Positions 37,495 through 46,906 of a DNA stretch of 64,000 bases are shown in pieces. This DNA comes from Alphaproteobacteria bacterium. Its GTDB lineage: Bacteria > Pseudomonadota > Alphaproteobacteria > Caedimonadales > UBA1908. Under the pieces are notes generated by a model. It ran no database searches. It was not told the origin of the DNA and was given only the letters and a program-made list of their open reading frames with translations. The first letter of the stretch is position 1. Each line of letters starts with the position of its first letter. The stretch is from positions 1 to 64,000 of the forward strand of contig JAJTHL010000003.1 in NCBI GenBank assembly GCA_021298595.1, in the 5' to 3' direction. The position numbers were made by a program, and so were the translations under genes.

Positions 37495-39381
37495 ATGCTT
37501 CATGCATTTTTGCAAGAACAACTAGCAAAGTCTGGTGCTGACATCACCCCAAGCTCGGTCAACCAACTCTGTGAATTTGTCAGCAAGACCTATGCGCGCC
37601 ATGAGCAAGAAATCGAAGAACTAAAAAACCATCTAAGAAGCACGATTGCCGAACTTTCAGCAGTTATTCACTCTCTTCCCCAAGGCCTTCTGACCGTCGA
37701 CGAATTTGGGTACATCTGTAAAAGCAATGAGGCCGCAACAAACATCCTTAAGGTCCCAGCGTCGCATATCATCGGCGCCAATGTAAGGCAACTTTGGCCC
37801 GACTTCGACTTTAATAGCTTATGCCACAATGGAAACCTTGATGATGATTTGGTTTACAATTACTTTAAAAATCCCGTTCTTTTAACCATGCGTCTTTCAG
37901 ATCAGACATATCTCGAAACAGAGGTATGCTTTTCCCCTATTCGCTCAAAACAAACCCACCTCTTTAGTTGCCTTTTTTTTCCAAAAGAAAATAAATCTGA
38001 TCGTCCAACAAGGGAGGACTTAAGTCTTACCAAAAGTAACGATCCTCTCACAGGGGCCGCCACACGGTATAAGCTTCTTGCCCACCTCGAGGAACTCCTT
38101 GCCAAACCCGACGACAAGACCCTGTGCGCCATTATTTTCATAAATATAGATAAGTTTAACGATATCAATGAAAAGCTTGGCTTTAAAATTGGTGACGAGC
38201 TTCTGCTTGATGTCTCTGATAAAATAAAAAAACTCCTTCGCCCCAATGATGTACTCGCTAGGGTTGAAAGTGATGGATTTGTTGTTCTCTTAACTGATGT
38301 CAAGGACTTTTCGTACGCAAGCAAGATTTCGCAACGCCTCCTTGATGCGTTTAAGGATCCCATCCACATTAATGGGAGACGGTTTTCTGTGACTCTCAGT
38401 GTCGGTGTGTGTCCTTTGGTCACAAACCGTGGTTACACCAGCGACGATCTTTTGCAAAATGCGCGCGCTGCAATGAGAGAATCAAAGAAAAACGGTGGCA
38501 ACAGCATCACCCTGTTTCAAAATGTTAATCAAAATATCAATAAAGAAAGTGATGAGCTTGAGCGCGAGTTGCGACAGGCCATCGAGCGCGATGATATTAT
38601 CCTTTATTATCAACCCATCGTCGATCTTGCCACAGGTAAGCTTGCAGGATTCGAAGGACTTGCCCGGTGGATCCATCCCCAACGAGGTTTTATACCGCCC
38701 GATAAGTTCATTGGCCTTGCAGAGGATACGAACCTTATCCTGCCCTTGGGTCTTTCCATCATGAAAAGGGCGTGCCAACAGACACTAGCATGGCGAAAAA
38801 TGTTTCCTTACGATATCTTCGTGTCCGTCAATTTATCAGCAAAACAGATTTTGGATAAACAGGCCTGCGATGAGATCATAGAAACATTGGTGGGGGCAAA
38901 ATTACCCCCGCACTCGCTGAAAATAGAATTTACAGAAACAGTAGTCTTAAAGGAACTCGCTCATATTTCTGAGTTTTTTCATACGGTCAACGAATTGGAA
39001 ATTGATCTATGTATTGACGACTTTGGTACAGGATACTCGGCCCTAGATTACATTCACCGCTTTAATTTCGACGTGCTTAAAATTGACAAAAAATTTATTA
39101 CCGCCATCACAGACAACGATAAAGATCTGTGGCTTGTGGGGGGGATCGTTTCCCTTGCTCATAGCCTTGGCCTCAAAGTGGTCGCCGAAGGGGTAGAAAC
39201 TCAAGAGGAGATCCTTAGATTGGTTCCCATGGACGTAGACTATATTCAAGGATATTTTTTTTCAAAACCAATGAAACATGAAGATGCAACACTGCTCTTA
39301 CAAAACGGCGCGAGTTTTCCGACGGTATACCTCACACAAAAGCCTGACGAGCCCTCACTTGACTTTATAAGAACGTTCTAA
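37495..39381 (+). CDS. PAS-GGDEF-EAL c-di-GMP signalling protein
   Basis: A 628-residue soluble protein: PAS domain at about residues 50-165, GGDEF domain at about 190-350, EAL domain at about 360-610. The GGDEF motif is VESDGF instead of GGDEF, so cyclase activity is probably lost. The EAL signature is EGLARW, and the metal/catalytic residues are kept (NLSAKQ, KIEFTE, DDFGTGYS, LKIDKKF, AEGVET), so c-di-GMP hydrolysis is likely. It follows the HPt gene by three bases and is the likely output of the phosphorelay. Confidence 0.92.
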   Translation: MLHAFLQEQLAKSGADITPSSVNQLCEFVSKTYARHEQEIEELKNHLRSTIAELSAVIHSLPQGLLTVDEFGYICKSNEAATNILKVPASHIIGANVRQLWPDFDFNSLCHNGNLDDDLVYNYFKNPVLLTMRLSDQTYLETEVCFSPIRSKQTHLFSCLFFPKENKSDRPTREDLSLTKSNDPLTGAATRYKLLAHLEELLAKPDDKTLCAIIFINIDKFNDINEKLGFKIGDELLLDVSDKIKKLLRPNDVLARVESDGFVVLLTDVKDFSYASKISQRLLDAFKDPIHINGRRFSVTLSVGVCPLVTNRGYTSDDLLQNARAAMRESKKNGGNSITLFQNVNQNINKESDELERELRQAIERDDIILYYQPIVDLATGKLAGFEGLARWIHPQRGFIPPDKFIGLAEDTNLILPLGLSIMKRACQQTLAWRKMFPYDIFVSVNLSAKQILDKQACDEIIETLVGAKLPPHSLKIEFTETVVLKELAHISEFFHTVNELEIDLCIDDFGTGYSALDYIHRFNFDVLKIDKKFITAITDNDKDLWLVGGIVSLAHSLGLKVVAEGVETQEEILRLVPMDVDYIQGYFFSKPMKHEDATLLLQNGASFPTVYLTQKPDEPSLDFIRTF

Positions 39382-39610
39382 AAGTCATTAATTTTGCCGG
39401 AGACTATTTCATGACCCATATGATCATGAAAAATCAAAATTATCAGATTTTTAAATAGGAAACATAGCAGTGTTTCAAAAATTCTTAAGGATTTTGCAAC
39501 CCACTTTAAAGGGCTTTTCTCCATATTGCCAAAACCCACCTATGTTTACAACGACTTGAAAAACCCGCCACAGGAGATAAATAAAAACCTGGCACCATGA
39601 ACTCAATTTT

Positions 39611-39638
39611 TTGACATCTGTACATACTTCTTTATACG
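39611..39638 (+). promoter_or_regulatory. candidate promoter of the first barrel gene
   Basis: TTGACA (39611-39616) and TATACG (39633-39638) are 16 bases apart, about 155 bases before the ATG at 39794. The rest of the 39382-39793 gap is AT-rich; I see nothing else certain in it. Confidence 0.45.
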
Positions 39639-39793
39639 TCCCATTTCTCGATTCGTCTTGTACAGGCGCTCAATTTGTGACATATGCGCAACATTTCAAC
39701 CCAGAAAATTAATCTTTTGTTAACTTTTTCACGTACCGATAATCCAGTTTGTGTATGGTGTTTTTGTCTTATTGACTTTTTATGGAGGAATAG

Positions 39794-40441
39794 ATGAAAA
39801 AGACATTACTCGCAGCGACTGCAATGGCAGTTTTGACAACCGCTACAAGCTTTGCCAACTGCGCCCACTCCAACTGGAGCGCTGGTATCCACGCTGGTTG
39901 GATGAGCACAAAGGGTGACATCAAGGCCAACAATACAAAAATTAACGACTCTCGCTACAGCACAGCCCCTGTTGGCATCCACCTTGATTGGACACGTTCC
40001 ACAGCAAACTCTTGGTTGTATGGCTTTGGTCTTGCCACTGGCTATGCTTTTGGCAAGCCAACACACAACTTCACATTGACAGGCGTCAACTACAAAGCTC
40101 AACTTGACCCACGTTGGTATGGTGAGATTAACACACGTCTTGGTTGGAACTTCAACAATGCGTGGTCCTTGTACGGAATTATGTCTGGTCGCGTGATCAA
40201 CACAAAGTTCTCTATCAAGACAACAACAGCTCCTACAACAACTCTGGCCGCCCACTCCAAGTCTGTTTGGGGTTTTGGTCTTGGTGCTGGTGCTGACTTT
40301 AAAGTTGCAGAGCGTTGGACACTCGGTGTTAAGTATCGTCACTTCTGGGATCAATCTGTTTCCAAGAAAGTTGGCGCGACCAACTACAAGGCTAAGCTTG
40401 GATCACACTCAGTTGTTGGCGCATTGTCATACAACTTCTAA
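39794..40441 (+). CDS. outer-membrane beta-barrel protein, copy 1
   Basis: A 215-residue protein with a signal peptide (LAATAMAVLTTATSFA), alternating polar/nonpolar strands and a C-terminal Phe (ALSYNF), the recognition signal of barrel assembly. The pattern fits the OmpA-like/Opacity eight-stranded barrel group (NWSAGIHAGWM, WYGEINTRLGWN, FGLGAGADFKVAERWTLGVKYRHFW). GGAGG precedes the ATG. It is a paralog of the gene at 40642. Such proteins are abundant surface structures; the precise role is unknown. GC is low and codon use favours a highly expressed gene. Confidence 0.88.
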   Translation: MKKTLLAATAMAVLTTATSFANCAHSNWSAGIHAGWMSTKGDIKANNTKINDSRYSTAPVGIHLDWTRSTANSWLYGFGLATGYAFGKPTHNFTLTGVNYKAQLDPRWYGEINTRLGWNFNNAWSLYGIMSGRVINTKFSIKTTTAPTTTLAAHSKSVWGFGLGAGADFKVAERWTLGVKYRHFWDQSVSKKVGATNYKAKLGSHSVVGALSYNF

Positions 40442-40454
40442 ACAATATTTTCTT

Positions 40455-40475
40455 GGGAGGGGAATCACCCCTCCT
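40455..40475 (+). terminator. terminator-like hairpin after barrel gene 1
   Basis: GGAGGGG (40456-40462) pairs with CCCCTCC (40468-40474) around a five-base loop, followed by a weak T-rich stretch. Confidence 0.55.
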
Positions 40476-40641
40476 GAGAATTTTCAAGCCCTCTTCTCAT
40501 CTAGGCATCTGTGTTCCTTCTTGTCACACTTTTGCCACAGATCTTGCTGAATTTATTCTCTCCAAAGAAAATACCGGACACGCCTCAAAAACGAGGTTAG
40601 TGTGATCATGTCTTTACTGATAATGTATAACGGAGGAATTA

Positions 40642-41307
40642 ATGAAAAAGACATTACTCGCTTCAGCTGCCTTGCTTTCTTTTGCTGGAACTGAATTCGC
40701 CTCAGCCAATTGTGGCATGAACGGATGGAGCGCTGGTATCCATGCGGGATGGATGGGCACAGACGGTGAGCTTAAACTCGGTGGTACTAAACTTAACGAT
40801 TCAACCTATAGTTCTGCACCTGTTGGCGTTCATCTAGATTGGACAAGGTCCGCTGCCAACTCTTGGCTCTATGGAATTGGCCTTGCCACAGGTTATGCCT
40901 TTGGCACACCTTCCAATTCATTCGGGACCACAGCCATCACAGGCGCTACCTCTGCAAAGATCGAGCTACGTCCCCGTTGGTATGGCGAACTCAATACACG
41001 CCTTGGATGGAATTTCCATAACCGTTGGGCGCTTTATGCGATCCTTTCTGGTCGTGTCATGAATGCAAAGTTTAGTGCAAAGCTTTATAACGGCAGCGCA
41101 GAAGTTAGTCGCTCATCTGGCACAGAGTCCGTTTGGGCTTTTGGCTTGGGTGCTGGTGCTGACGCTAAAGTTACAGAGCGCTGGACACTCGGCATTAAGT
41201 ACCGTTACTTCTGGGATCAATCTGTGACTGAAGGCTCAGGTGCCACCAGAACAAAGATGGATCTCGGTTCACACACTGTGATCGGTGCTTTGTCCTATAA
41301 CTTCTAA
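40642..41307 (+). CDS. outer-membrane beta-barrel protein, copy 2
   Basis: A 221-residue paralog of the preceding protein with the same order of strands and similar conserved blocks (CGMNGWSAGIHAGWMG, WYGELNTRLGWN, FGLGAGADAKVTERWTLGIKYRYFW). The C-terminus is ALSYNF. The signal peptide is LASAALLSFAGTEFASA. The two genes share the same leader sequence around the ribosome-binding site (GGAGGAAT). The most variable segment lies in the putative loops, as expected of surface-exposed parts. A strong terminator follows. Confidence 0.88.
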   Translation: MKKTLLASAALLSFAGTEFASANCGMNGWSAGIHAGWMGTDGELKLGGTKLNDSTYSSAPVGVHLDWTRSAANSWLYGIGLATGYAFGTPSNSFGTTAITGATSAKIELRPRWYGELNTRLGWNFHNRWALYAILSGRVMNAKFSAKLYNGSAEVSRSSGTESVWAFGLGAGADAKVTERWTLGIKYRYFWDQSVTEGSGATRTKMDLGSHTVIGALSYNF

Positions 41308-41324
41308 GTTCAGGACCATACGAA

Positions 41325-41355
41325 AAAAAGGAGGCCAAGCGCCTCCTTTTTGTTT
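41325..41355 (+). terminator. strong terminator after barrel gene 2
   Basis: AAAAAGGAGGC (41325-41335) pairs fully with GCCTCCTTTTT (41341-41351) around CAAGC, followed by GTTTTC. Confidence 0.85.
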
Positions 41356-41394
41356 TCTGATTAAGCGTTTTAGATCCTTAGGATTTCTAGGTTG

Positions 41395-42012
41395 TTAGCA
41401 CCACGTTGCGTTCCAGTCTTCTAGTCCTTTGGAACTAAACCGCACGTAGCGCCGAGAAAGCGTCAGATCCCCTGCCCCCTCATTAGCAAGAAGTCCTAGC
41501 GCCCTTGTTTCAAGCTCGTAACCGAGCGCCTCGGGAATGGCTGCACTTTTATGATTGCGATCATCACACAGGATGGTGAGGCGCTTTAACCCTAACACTT
41601 GAAACGCATAAAGAGTCAGGGCGGCAGCTCCCTCACGGCAGAATCCCTTTCCCTGTGCACTTGCCCGGCACCAGTAACCAATATGGGCAGATGGCACGTC
41701 CCAGTTGAGACCGTTAATCCCACAAGAGCCTACATAGTGACCTTTATGAAAAAGCGCAAAGTTGAGTTTTTCCCTAAGGATAAAACCTGCATAAAATTCT
41801 CTTGCTGTTTTTTCTGTATCTTCCCAAGACCTAACTTTGTGCACCCATGGAAGCCATTTGCCAAGGGTTTCGCGCGTTTTCTCAATGGCCGCGAAAATCT
41901 CTTTTCCATCACCTGGCATCACAGGCCGTATCACTAAACGTTGCGTCTTGATGGATAGGGGTAAATCTAGTAAAAGCCCAGAAAACTGATCCATCACAAT
42001 CTGTAAAATCAA
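41395..42012 (-). CDS. RimJ/RimL-like GNAT acetyltransferase
   Basis: A 205-residue GNAT protein of the RimJ/RimL type, with TQRLVIRPVMPGDG near the N-terminus, LGKWLPWV, and acetyl-CoA loop AQGKGFCREG. This family acetylates the N-terminus of ribosomal proteins or, in other cases, amino groups of antibiotics; substrate unknown. It faces the barrel genes across a shared terminator. The start is uncertain because upstream ATG codons are close together. Confidence 0.85.
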   Translation of the reverse strand: MILQIVMDQFSGLLLDLPLSIKTQRLVIRPVMPGDGKEIFAAIEKTRETLGKWLPWVHKVRSWEDTEKTAREFYAGFILREKLNFALFHKGHYVGSCGINGLNWDVPSAHIGYWCRASAQGKGFCREGAAALTLYAFQVLGLKRLTILCDDRNHKSAAIPEALGYELETRALGLLANEGAGDLTLSRRYVRFSSKGLEDWNATWC

Positions 42013-42108
42013 AAAGTCTTGGGGAGACTATGAATAAATAACGTTGAAGTAAATGCCACTTAAGCTTTTTTAGTGGTGGAATGACATTTTGCGGAGTGTG
42101 AACCGCGT

Positions 42109-43035
42109 TTAATCCTGGGGGAGTTTATATCCTTCATGGGGAGACTTGTGAAGGAAATCTCCTGGACTTATCTCCACATCCGCTAAGACAGACTGTAAGG
42201 CTTTCAAACTCCGTTGCGCTTCTTTCATGGCTGCCGCGACGGACGGCAGACCTTCACCTGTAAAATCTTTAAAGGCACCTCTGTTTTCGCTTAAAAGCCC
42301 GTCAAGCGTTGCCGCCGTCTTATCCAGTGATTTCGACGCCTCCCCAAAAGCTTTGACCGATGGACCCCATCCACTCACTTGCTTTTCCAGTGACTGCAAC
42401 GACTCTCGCAGTTGCCTAAAGCCCAGGCGCGCCTCCTTTACAAACGTTTGTACACGCTCTGGACCTTGGGATAAATCTTTAGAAAGGCGCGAGATATTCT
42501 CGAGTGTCTGTCCAATGGCTGTAATATTGTGGTCATCAAGAACACGGTTCAGTCTAGCCGATAGGTCATAGACATTTTTAAGAATGTGCGGAAGTTCGCT
42601 AAAGATCATCTCGACGCCTGACGCCTGAGAGTTGATGATGGGATAACGCTTTCCTGGTTTTACTTTTAAGGGGGGTTTTTCTTTGGAGCCCCCCTTAATT
42701 TGAATGTAGCTATATCCCGTGATCCCTTGCGCTTCGATGGTGGCGACAGCGTCTTCACGAACAAGCTCGGGATTATCCACCGTTATTTTGACAACGATTT
42801 GCTCGATATCTTTGGGATCGACGTAGATTTTTTTTACTTTGCCGATGGGAAGGCCGTGGAACTTCACACTTTCATTTTCACGAAGTCCTGACACAGATCC
42901 CTTAAAGTAAATGAGATAGTTTTGCGCGTCTTGATTGAAGTCTACCTTTGAAATCCACATGATAAAAAGGAGCACCCCAACCGCCAGAGCGAGGATAAAA
43001 CTGCCAACAGCAATGTAACTTGCACGCGTTTCCAT
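42109..43035 (-). CDS. mlaD: MlaD MCE-domain protein
   Basis: A 308-residue protein: N-terminal membrane anchor (residues about 8-27), then the MCE domain (about 35-115, with YFKGSVSGLRENESVKFHG and QGITGYSYIQIKGG), then a helical region (YDLSARLNRVLDDHN onward). MlaD forms the hexameric ring of the MlaFEDB complex and passes phospholipid to MlaC. The gene follows mlaF by nine bases and is the last of mlaE-mlaF-mlaD. Confidence 0.93.
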   Translation of the reverse strand: METRASYIAVGSFILALAVGVLLFIMWISKVDFNQDAQNYLIYFKGSVSGLRENESVKFHGLPIGKVKKIYVDPKDIEQIVVKITVDNPELVREDAVATIEAQGITGYSYIQIKGGSKEKPPLKVKPGKRYPIINSQASGVEMIFSELPHILKNVYDLSARLNRVLDDHNITAIGQTLENISRLSKDLSQGPERVQTFVKEARLGFRQLRESLQSLEKQVSGWGPSVKAFGEASKSLDKTAATLDGLLSENRGAFKDFTGEGLPSVAAAMKEAQRSLKALQSVLADVEISPGDFLHKSPHEGYKLPQD

Positions 43036-43044
43036 TTTTCTATT

Positions 43045-43800
43045 CTAAGGTGTCCTTGCATCTTTGTGAAGTGCGCGCCCTCTTTTTCCCTGAAAATATG
43101 ACTGGATCCAGGGATGGGGATGAACGTAAAGCTCATCCAGCGTGCCAATCACGAGCTTTTTATCCACAAGAACTGCCACACGGTCACAAATGGTCACGAG
43201 GGTATCCAAATCATGGGTCACCATGAGGACACACAGGGCGAGCTTTTCCTTTAGATTTAGAAGGAGATCGTCAAAGGCAGCCGCAGAAATGGGGTCAAGA
43301 CCGGCTGTGGGCTCGTCTAAAAAGAGTAGCCTGCCATCCAGGGCAAGGGCTCTGGCAAGGGCGGCGCGCTTAATCATGCCGCCCGATAGTTCGCTTGGAT
43401 ATTTGTGAAAATCTGAGGCCTTAAGGCCCACGATCAGAAGTTTTCGAAGGGCAATTTCGTGAACAAGTGGTTCTATGAGGTTTGCTTTTTCTTTCAACAC
43501 AAGCATGATGTTTTCACCCACGGTGAGAGAACTAAAAAGCGCCCCGCTTTGAAACAGCACCCCGATTTCTTGGTCACACCCCAAAGGTTTTCCCTTCGGG
43601 CAATAGTGTGTGATCTTTCCCGATTTTGGGCTCATCAAATGTAAAAGGACGCGCAGGAGCACAGATTTACCACTACCAGATCCCCCCACAAGCCCTACGA
43701 TTTCGCCTTCATAAAGATCCATTGTCAAATGATCATGGAGGATTTGCCCGTTTATTTCGGTCACAAGATTTTCCACGGACATGACTTTTAGTTCACCCAT
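43045..43800 (-). CDS. mlaF: MlaF ABC transporter ATPase
   Basis: A 251-residue ATPase: Walker A GGSGSGKSV, Q-loop VLFQSGALF, signature LSGGMIKR, Walker B LLFLDEPTAGLDP and H-loop TH. These are the MlaF features of the phospholipid import complex. The ATG overlaps the TGA of mlaE by one base. Together with MlaE it powers transport at the inner membrane. Confidence 0.94.
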   Translation of the reverse strand: MGELKVMSVENLVTEINGQILHDHLTMDLYEGEIVGLVGGSGSGKSVLLRVLLHLMSPKSGKITHYCPKGKPLGCDQEIGVLFQSGALFSSLTVGENIMLVLKEKANLIEPLVHEIALRKLLIVGLKASDFHKYPSELSGGMIKRAALARALALDGRLLFLDEPTAGLDPISAAAFDDLLLNLKEKLALCVLMVTHDLDTLVTICDRVAVLVDKKLVIGTLDELYVHPHPWIQSYFQGKRGRALHKDARTP

Positions 43801-44915
43801 CAGACCCCTACATATGAAAAGAAAATAGAGAACGCGGCGTCAAAAACGATGACAAGAAAAATAGATCTCACGACCGCCCTTGTGGTTTGAGTTCCCACAG
43901 TGTCTGCTCCGCCTTTGACGCGGAGCCCCTCAAAACATCCCACAAGGCCAATGACAAAGGCAAAAACAGGTGCTTTGATAATCCCCGTCCAAAAAGTCCA
44001 AGGCGTAATGGTAAGATTCAATTGAACCAAAAACTGCTCAAGGGTCAGGCCAATGAGGGCGCGCCCCATGAGGGCTCCGCCAGCCAACGCCATCATATCA
44101 GAGAAAAATCCCAAAAAAGGAAGCGCAACCATGAGCGCAATCATTCGGGGCAGCACGAGGTACATAACAGGATCCAAAGACATAACGCGCATGGCGTCAA
44201 TCTCTTGGTTTAGCTGCATGTAGCCTATTTGGGCGGTGAACGCACTTCCCGAGCGGCCTGCGACCACAATGGAGGTGAGAAGTATGCCAATTTCCCGAAG
44301 GACCGAGACCGCCAGCAAATCAACGGTAAAGACCTCTGCGCCAAAGCGCTTGAGTTGATTGGCCCCCTGGTACACAAGGACGACACCAATCAAAAAAGAA
44401 ATGAGGCCCACGATGGGAAGCGCGCGAAGCCCCACTTGCTGCAAGTGATAAACCGTCGATGTCAGGCGAAAGGCACTGGGCCAGCGCGCAAGACGCAGCA
44501 TGGCGACCACAATTTCGCCCAAAAACGACAAAAGAGATAGAGTATCTCTGCCTACTTGAGTTGACTTTTCCCCCAACTCCTCTAAAAAAGACCAGATAAA
44601 AAATGGCCGGGGCGCTTTTTCAATTTTACGGCACTCAATGTCTTTTTCTGCACCCTTAAGAAGGTTTTCGATGGCTTTTGTTTTTCCTTCGACCTTAATC
44701 TTATCTTGGTGCTCTTGAAAAAAACGGTGAAGCACCCACGCTCCTGCCGTATCCATTTGCGTGATTTCTTTCAGATCAAGAATGATTTTTTCAGAGCCGA
44801 TAATGAGATTTCTCAAAATCTGATCCACATCGCGCAGGAAAAGAGTCCGCCATTCTCCCTGGCAGATGAGCCTCACAAGGCCCTTATCTTTTTCAACGCG
44901 CACGCTGGCCGTCAT
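43800..44915 (-). CDS. mlaE: MlaE permease with N-terminal STAS domain
   Basis: About 371 residues. An N-terminal STAS-like domain (about 5-90, with IILDLKEITQMDTAGAWVLH) resembles MlaB and is fused to the MlaE permease (about 120-371): ALPIVGLISFLIGVVLVYQG, RSGSAFTAQIGYMQLNQEIDAM and several membrane helices. In E. coli MlaB is a separate gene; here it is the same chain. ATG 44915 is chosen because GGGAG lies seven bases upstream; the longer frame starts at TTG 44933. The Mla complex keeps the outer-membrane lipid asymmetry. Confidence 0.94.
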   Translation of the reverse strand: MTASVRVEKDKGLVRLICQGEWRTLFLRDVDQILRNLIIGSEKIILDLKEITQMDTAGAWVLHRFFQEHQDKIKVEGKTKAIENLLKGAEKDIECRKIEKAPRPFFIWSFLEELGEKSTQVGRDTLSLLSFLGEIVVAMLRLARWPSAFRLTSTVYHLQQVGLRALPIVGLISFLIGVVLVYQGANQLKRFGAEVFTVDLLAVSVLREIGILLTSIVVAGRSGSAFTAQIGYMQLNQEIDAMRVMSLDPVMYLVLPRMIALMVALPFLGFFSDMMALAGGALMGRALIGLTLEQFLVQLNLTITPWTFWTGIIKAPVFAFVIGLVGCFEGLRVKGGADTVGTQTTRAVVRSIFLVIVFDAAFSIFFSYVGV

Positions 44916-45012
44916 TCTGACACTCCCTTTCAATCCACATCTAGTGTTCCATAAAAAGCCTTACGCTCAAAGAGTGTCTTAGAAAATCTTGAGCGTGCGC
45001 CGTCAAAGCTCC

Positions 45013-45867
45013 CTACCCCCGCGCCTTGCGCCACGCCGGGGTCTGAGGCGTCAAGCGCGCGCCGTCTGGCCCTTCTAGAATCACGTTTTCTTGGTCAAGC
45101 ACTTCCAAGCGAAGACGCACAAGGCCCCACGCACCTTGGTGCGAGAGCATTTTACCAACCGCGTGGCGCGGCGCGCTCGGATCTGTGTTATGAAGATAAA
45201 GGTCTTCTTTAAAAGCAGGCGGCATTCCCTCAATGGTCACGGGCACCACCGTTTTACGAAGAATGCCTGTATAGTGGGTGCGCGCTGTGAGCTCTTGCCC
45301 AAGATAACACCCTTTGTCCCAGTCAATGCCGTTCAAAAGGTCAAGGCCGTACTCCAGCGGAATAGCCTTGCCCACTTCCATATCTAGGCTTCCTTCTGGC
45401 AGGCCCAGCTGAATACGGCGCGTGTGATAAAGGCTAAGATCACCAGAAGCGTCAAAAGGCAAGCGCACAAGCGCGCGCCATCCCATTTGAGCAAGCCTTG
45501 GATCTTGGTAAAGCTTTACGATGTCTGCTGCTTGAGGGGGGGTGCTTGGCTCGATACACGCCACAACCGCGTAATGATCCGATAGATCTTCGAGCGACAC
45601 CTTGGCGCGAAGGCGGTAGCGAGTTAACAAGGTCAAAAGCGCCCCCACACGGTCTTTTTCGCATTCAAGCAGATATCCGTCAGCGTCCTCGGTCACAAAA
45701 AAGTCATGATCAAAGCGTCCTTGAGGGGTCAAAAGCGCCCCATAAAGCGCGTCATTCTTGGCAAGCTTTTTCAAATCCTGGGTTATAAGTCCTTGAAGAA
45801 AGGAAAAGCGGTCCACGCCTGCGACTTTGATAACGGTACGCTCTAAGCGAATCCATGGGGTCATCAT
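45013..45867 (-). CDS. folate-binding YgfZ-like protein
   Basis: About 285 residues with the family signature KGCYLGQELTAR, which marks the YgfZ/IBA57-like tetrahydrofolate-binding proteins that help iron-sulphur cluster enzymes. The aminomethyltransferase-like fold is seen from VAGVDRFSFLQGLITQDL. Start: the frame from 45978 overlaps the HIT gene and begins with unlikely sequence; ATG 45867 or 45864 sits after AAGGAG. It is eight bases from the HIT gene, so they are one operon. Confidence 0.9.
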   Translation of the reverse strand: MMTPWIRLERTVIKVAGVDRFSFLQGLITQDLKKLAKNDALYGALLTPQGRFDHDFFVTEDADGYLLECEKDRVGALLTLLTRYRLRAKVSLEDLSDHYAVVACIEPSTPPQAADIVKLYQDPRLAQMGWRALVRLPFDASGDLSLYHTRRIQLGLPEGSLDMEVGKAIPLEYGLDLLNGIDWDKGCYLGQELTARTHYTGILRKTVVPVTIEGMPPAFKEDLYLHNTDPSAPRHAVGKMLSHQGAWGLVRLRLEVLDQENVILEGPDGARLTPQTPAWRKARG

Positions 45868-45875
45868 AAGGCTCC

Positions 45876-46250
45876 TTATGCTGCTGTGACGCTTGTTGCC
45901 AGCATAGGCCCCAAGGGCTTTCCTGCAAACAGATGAATATGATAATGGGGCACTTCTTGTCCGCCGTTCAGACCGCAATTGGATAAAAGCCGGTAGCCGT
46001 CTTCTTTTACGTTAAGTGCCCCTATGACCTTAGCCACAAAACGTCCAAAGCCAGTAATCTCATCAGGCGTTGCATTTTGATAGAAATCCTGGCTATCTGT
46101 ATAAGGACCCTTTGGAATCATGAGCACATGGAGGGGCGCCTTGGGAGCAATATCATGAAACGCGAACCCCCAGTCGTCTTCTAGGACCTTTTTGCAGGGA
46201 ATCTCGGCTCGTAAAATCTTTGCAAAAATGTTGCCAACGTCGTAGGTCAT
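45876..46250 (-). CDS. HIT family nucleotide-binding protein
   Basis: A 124-residue protein with the histidine triad HYHIHLF and the N-terminal IFAKILRAEIPCKKVLED typical of the bacterial HINT/PKCI group. It probably hydrolyses adenosine phosphoramidates or nucleotidyl conjugates. It precedes the YgfZ-like gene on the minus strand. The hslV gene starts in the opposite direction 90 bases away. Confidence 0.95.
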   Translation of the reverse strand: MTYDVGNIFAKILRAEIPCKKVLEDDWGFAFHDIAPKAPLHVLMIPKGPYTDSQDFYQNATPDEITGFGRFVAKVIGALNVKEDGYRLLSNCGLNGGQEVPHYHIHLFAGKPLGPMLATSVTAA

Positions 46251-46339
46251 GGCCTTACCTTTCTCCTTGCGGGATGAACTTGAACAGGGTTAAAGATAGT
46301 TAAAGTTTTGAGTGAATTGCAAACAGGAGTCAAGAGCCC

Positions 46340-46906
46340 ATGCAGACCTCTTCAACGACGCCCCCTTCTTGGCGCGGTACGACGGTTTTATCGGTGCGAA
46401 AAGGCAATCAGGTGGTGGTGGCCGCAGACGGTCAAATTACCTTTGGCGCCATTACATTAAAGTCCAATGCCAGGAAAATCAGGCGCATGGCCGATGATAA
46501 GGTCATTGTGGGTTTTGCGGGAGCAACCGCCGACGCGCTCACCCTGTTTGAGCGTCTTGAACACAAGCTGGAGCAGTACCCAACTCAGCTTATGCGCGCT
46601 TGCGTTGAGCTTGCCAAAGAATGGCGCACGGATAAGTATCTACGCCGGCTCGAGGCCATGATGGCCGTTGTGGACGTAAAAGTTTCACTCATTTTAACGG
46701 GTAATGGCGATGTTATGGAACCTGAGGACGGCTTAATTGGGATTGGCTCAGGCGGCCCCTACGCGCTTTCTGCGGCCAGAGCCCTTCATAACATTGACGG
46801 TTTTAGCGCCAAAGAGATTGCAGAGCGCTCCATGAAGGTGGCGGCTGACCTGTGCATTTATTCTAATAGTAACATCATCATAGAAAGCATTGAGATCCCA
46901 TCATGA
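46340..46906 (+). CDS. hslV: ATP-dependent protease subunit HslV
   Basis: HslV is the peptidase of the HslUV (ClpQY) complex. The 188-residue precursor has a short prosegment; the mature nucleophilic Thr starts TTVLSVRKG. Other features are [24 protein letters not shown] and the [14 protein letters not shown] block. AGGAG lies about 11 bases before the ATG. It overlaps hslU by four bases. I find no certain heat-shock promoter upstream. Confidence 0.96.
   Translation: MQTSSTTPPSWRGTTVLSVRKGNQVVVAADGQITFGAITLKSNARKIRRMADDKVIVGFAGATADALTLFERLEHKLEQYPTQLMRACVELAKEWRTDKYLRRLEAMMAVVDVKVSLILTGNGDVMEPEDGLIGIGSGGPYALSAARALHNIDGFSAKEIAERSMKVAADLCIYSNSNIIIESIEIPS

Noticed and set aside
46279-46310. Heat-shock promoter before hslV
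   Set aside because: CTTGAA is present but no matching -10 element occurs at proper spacing.
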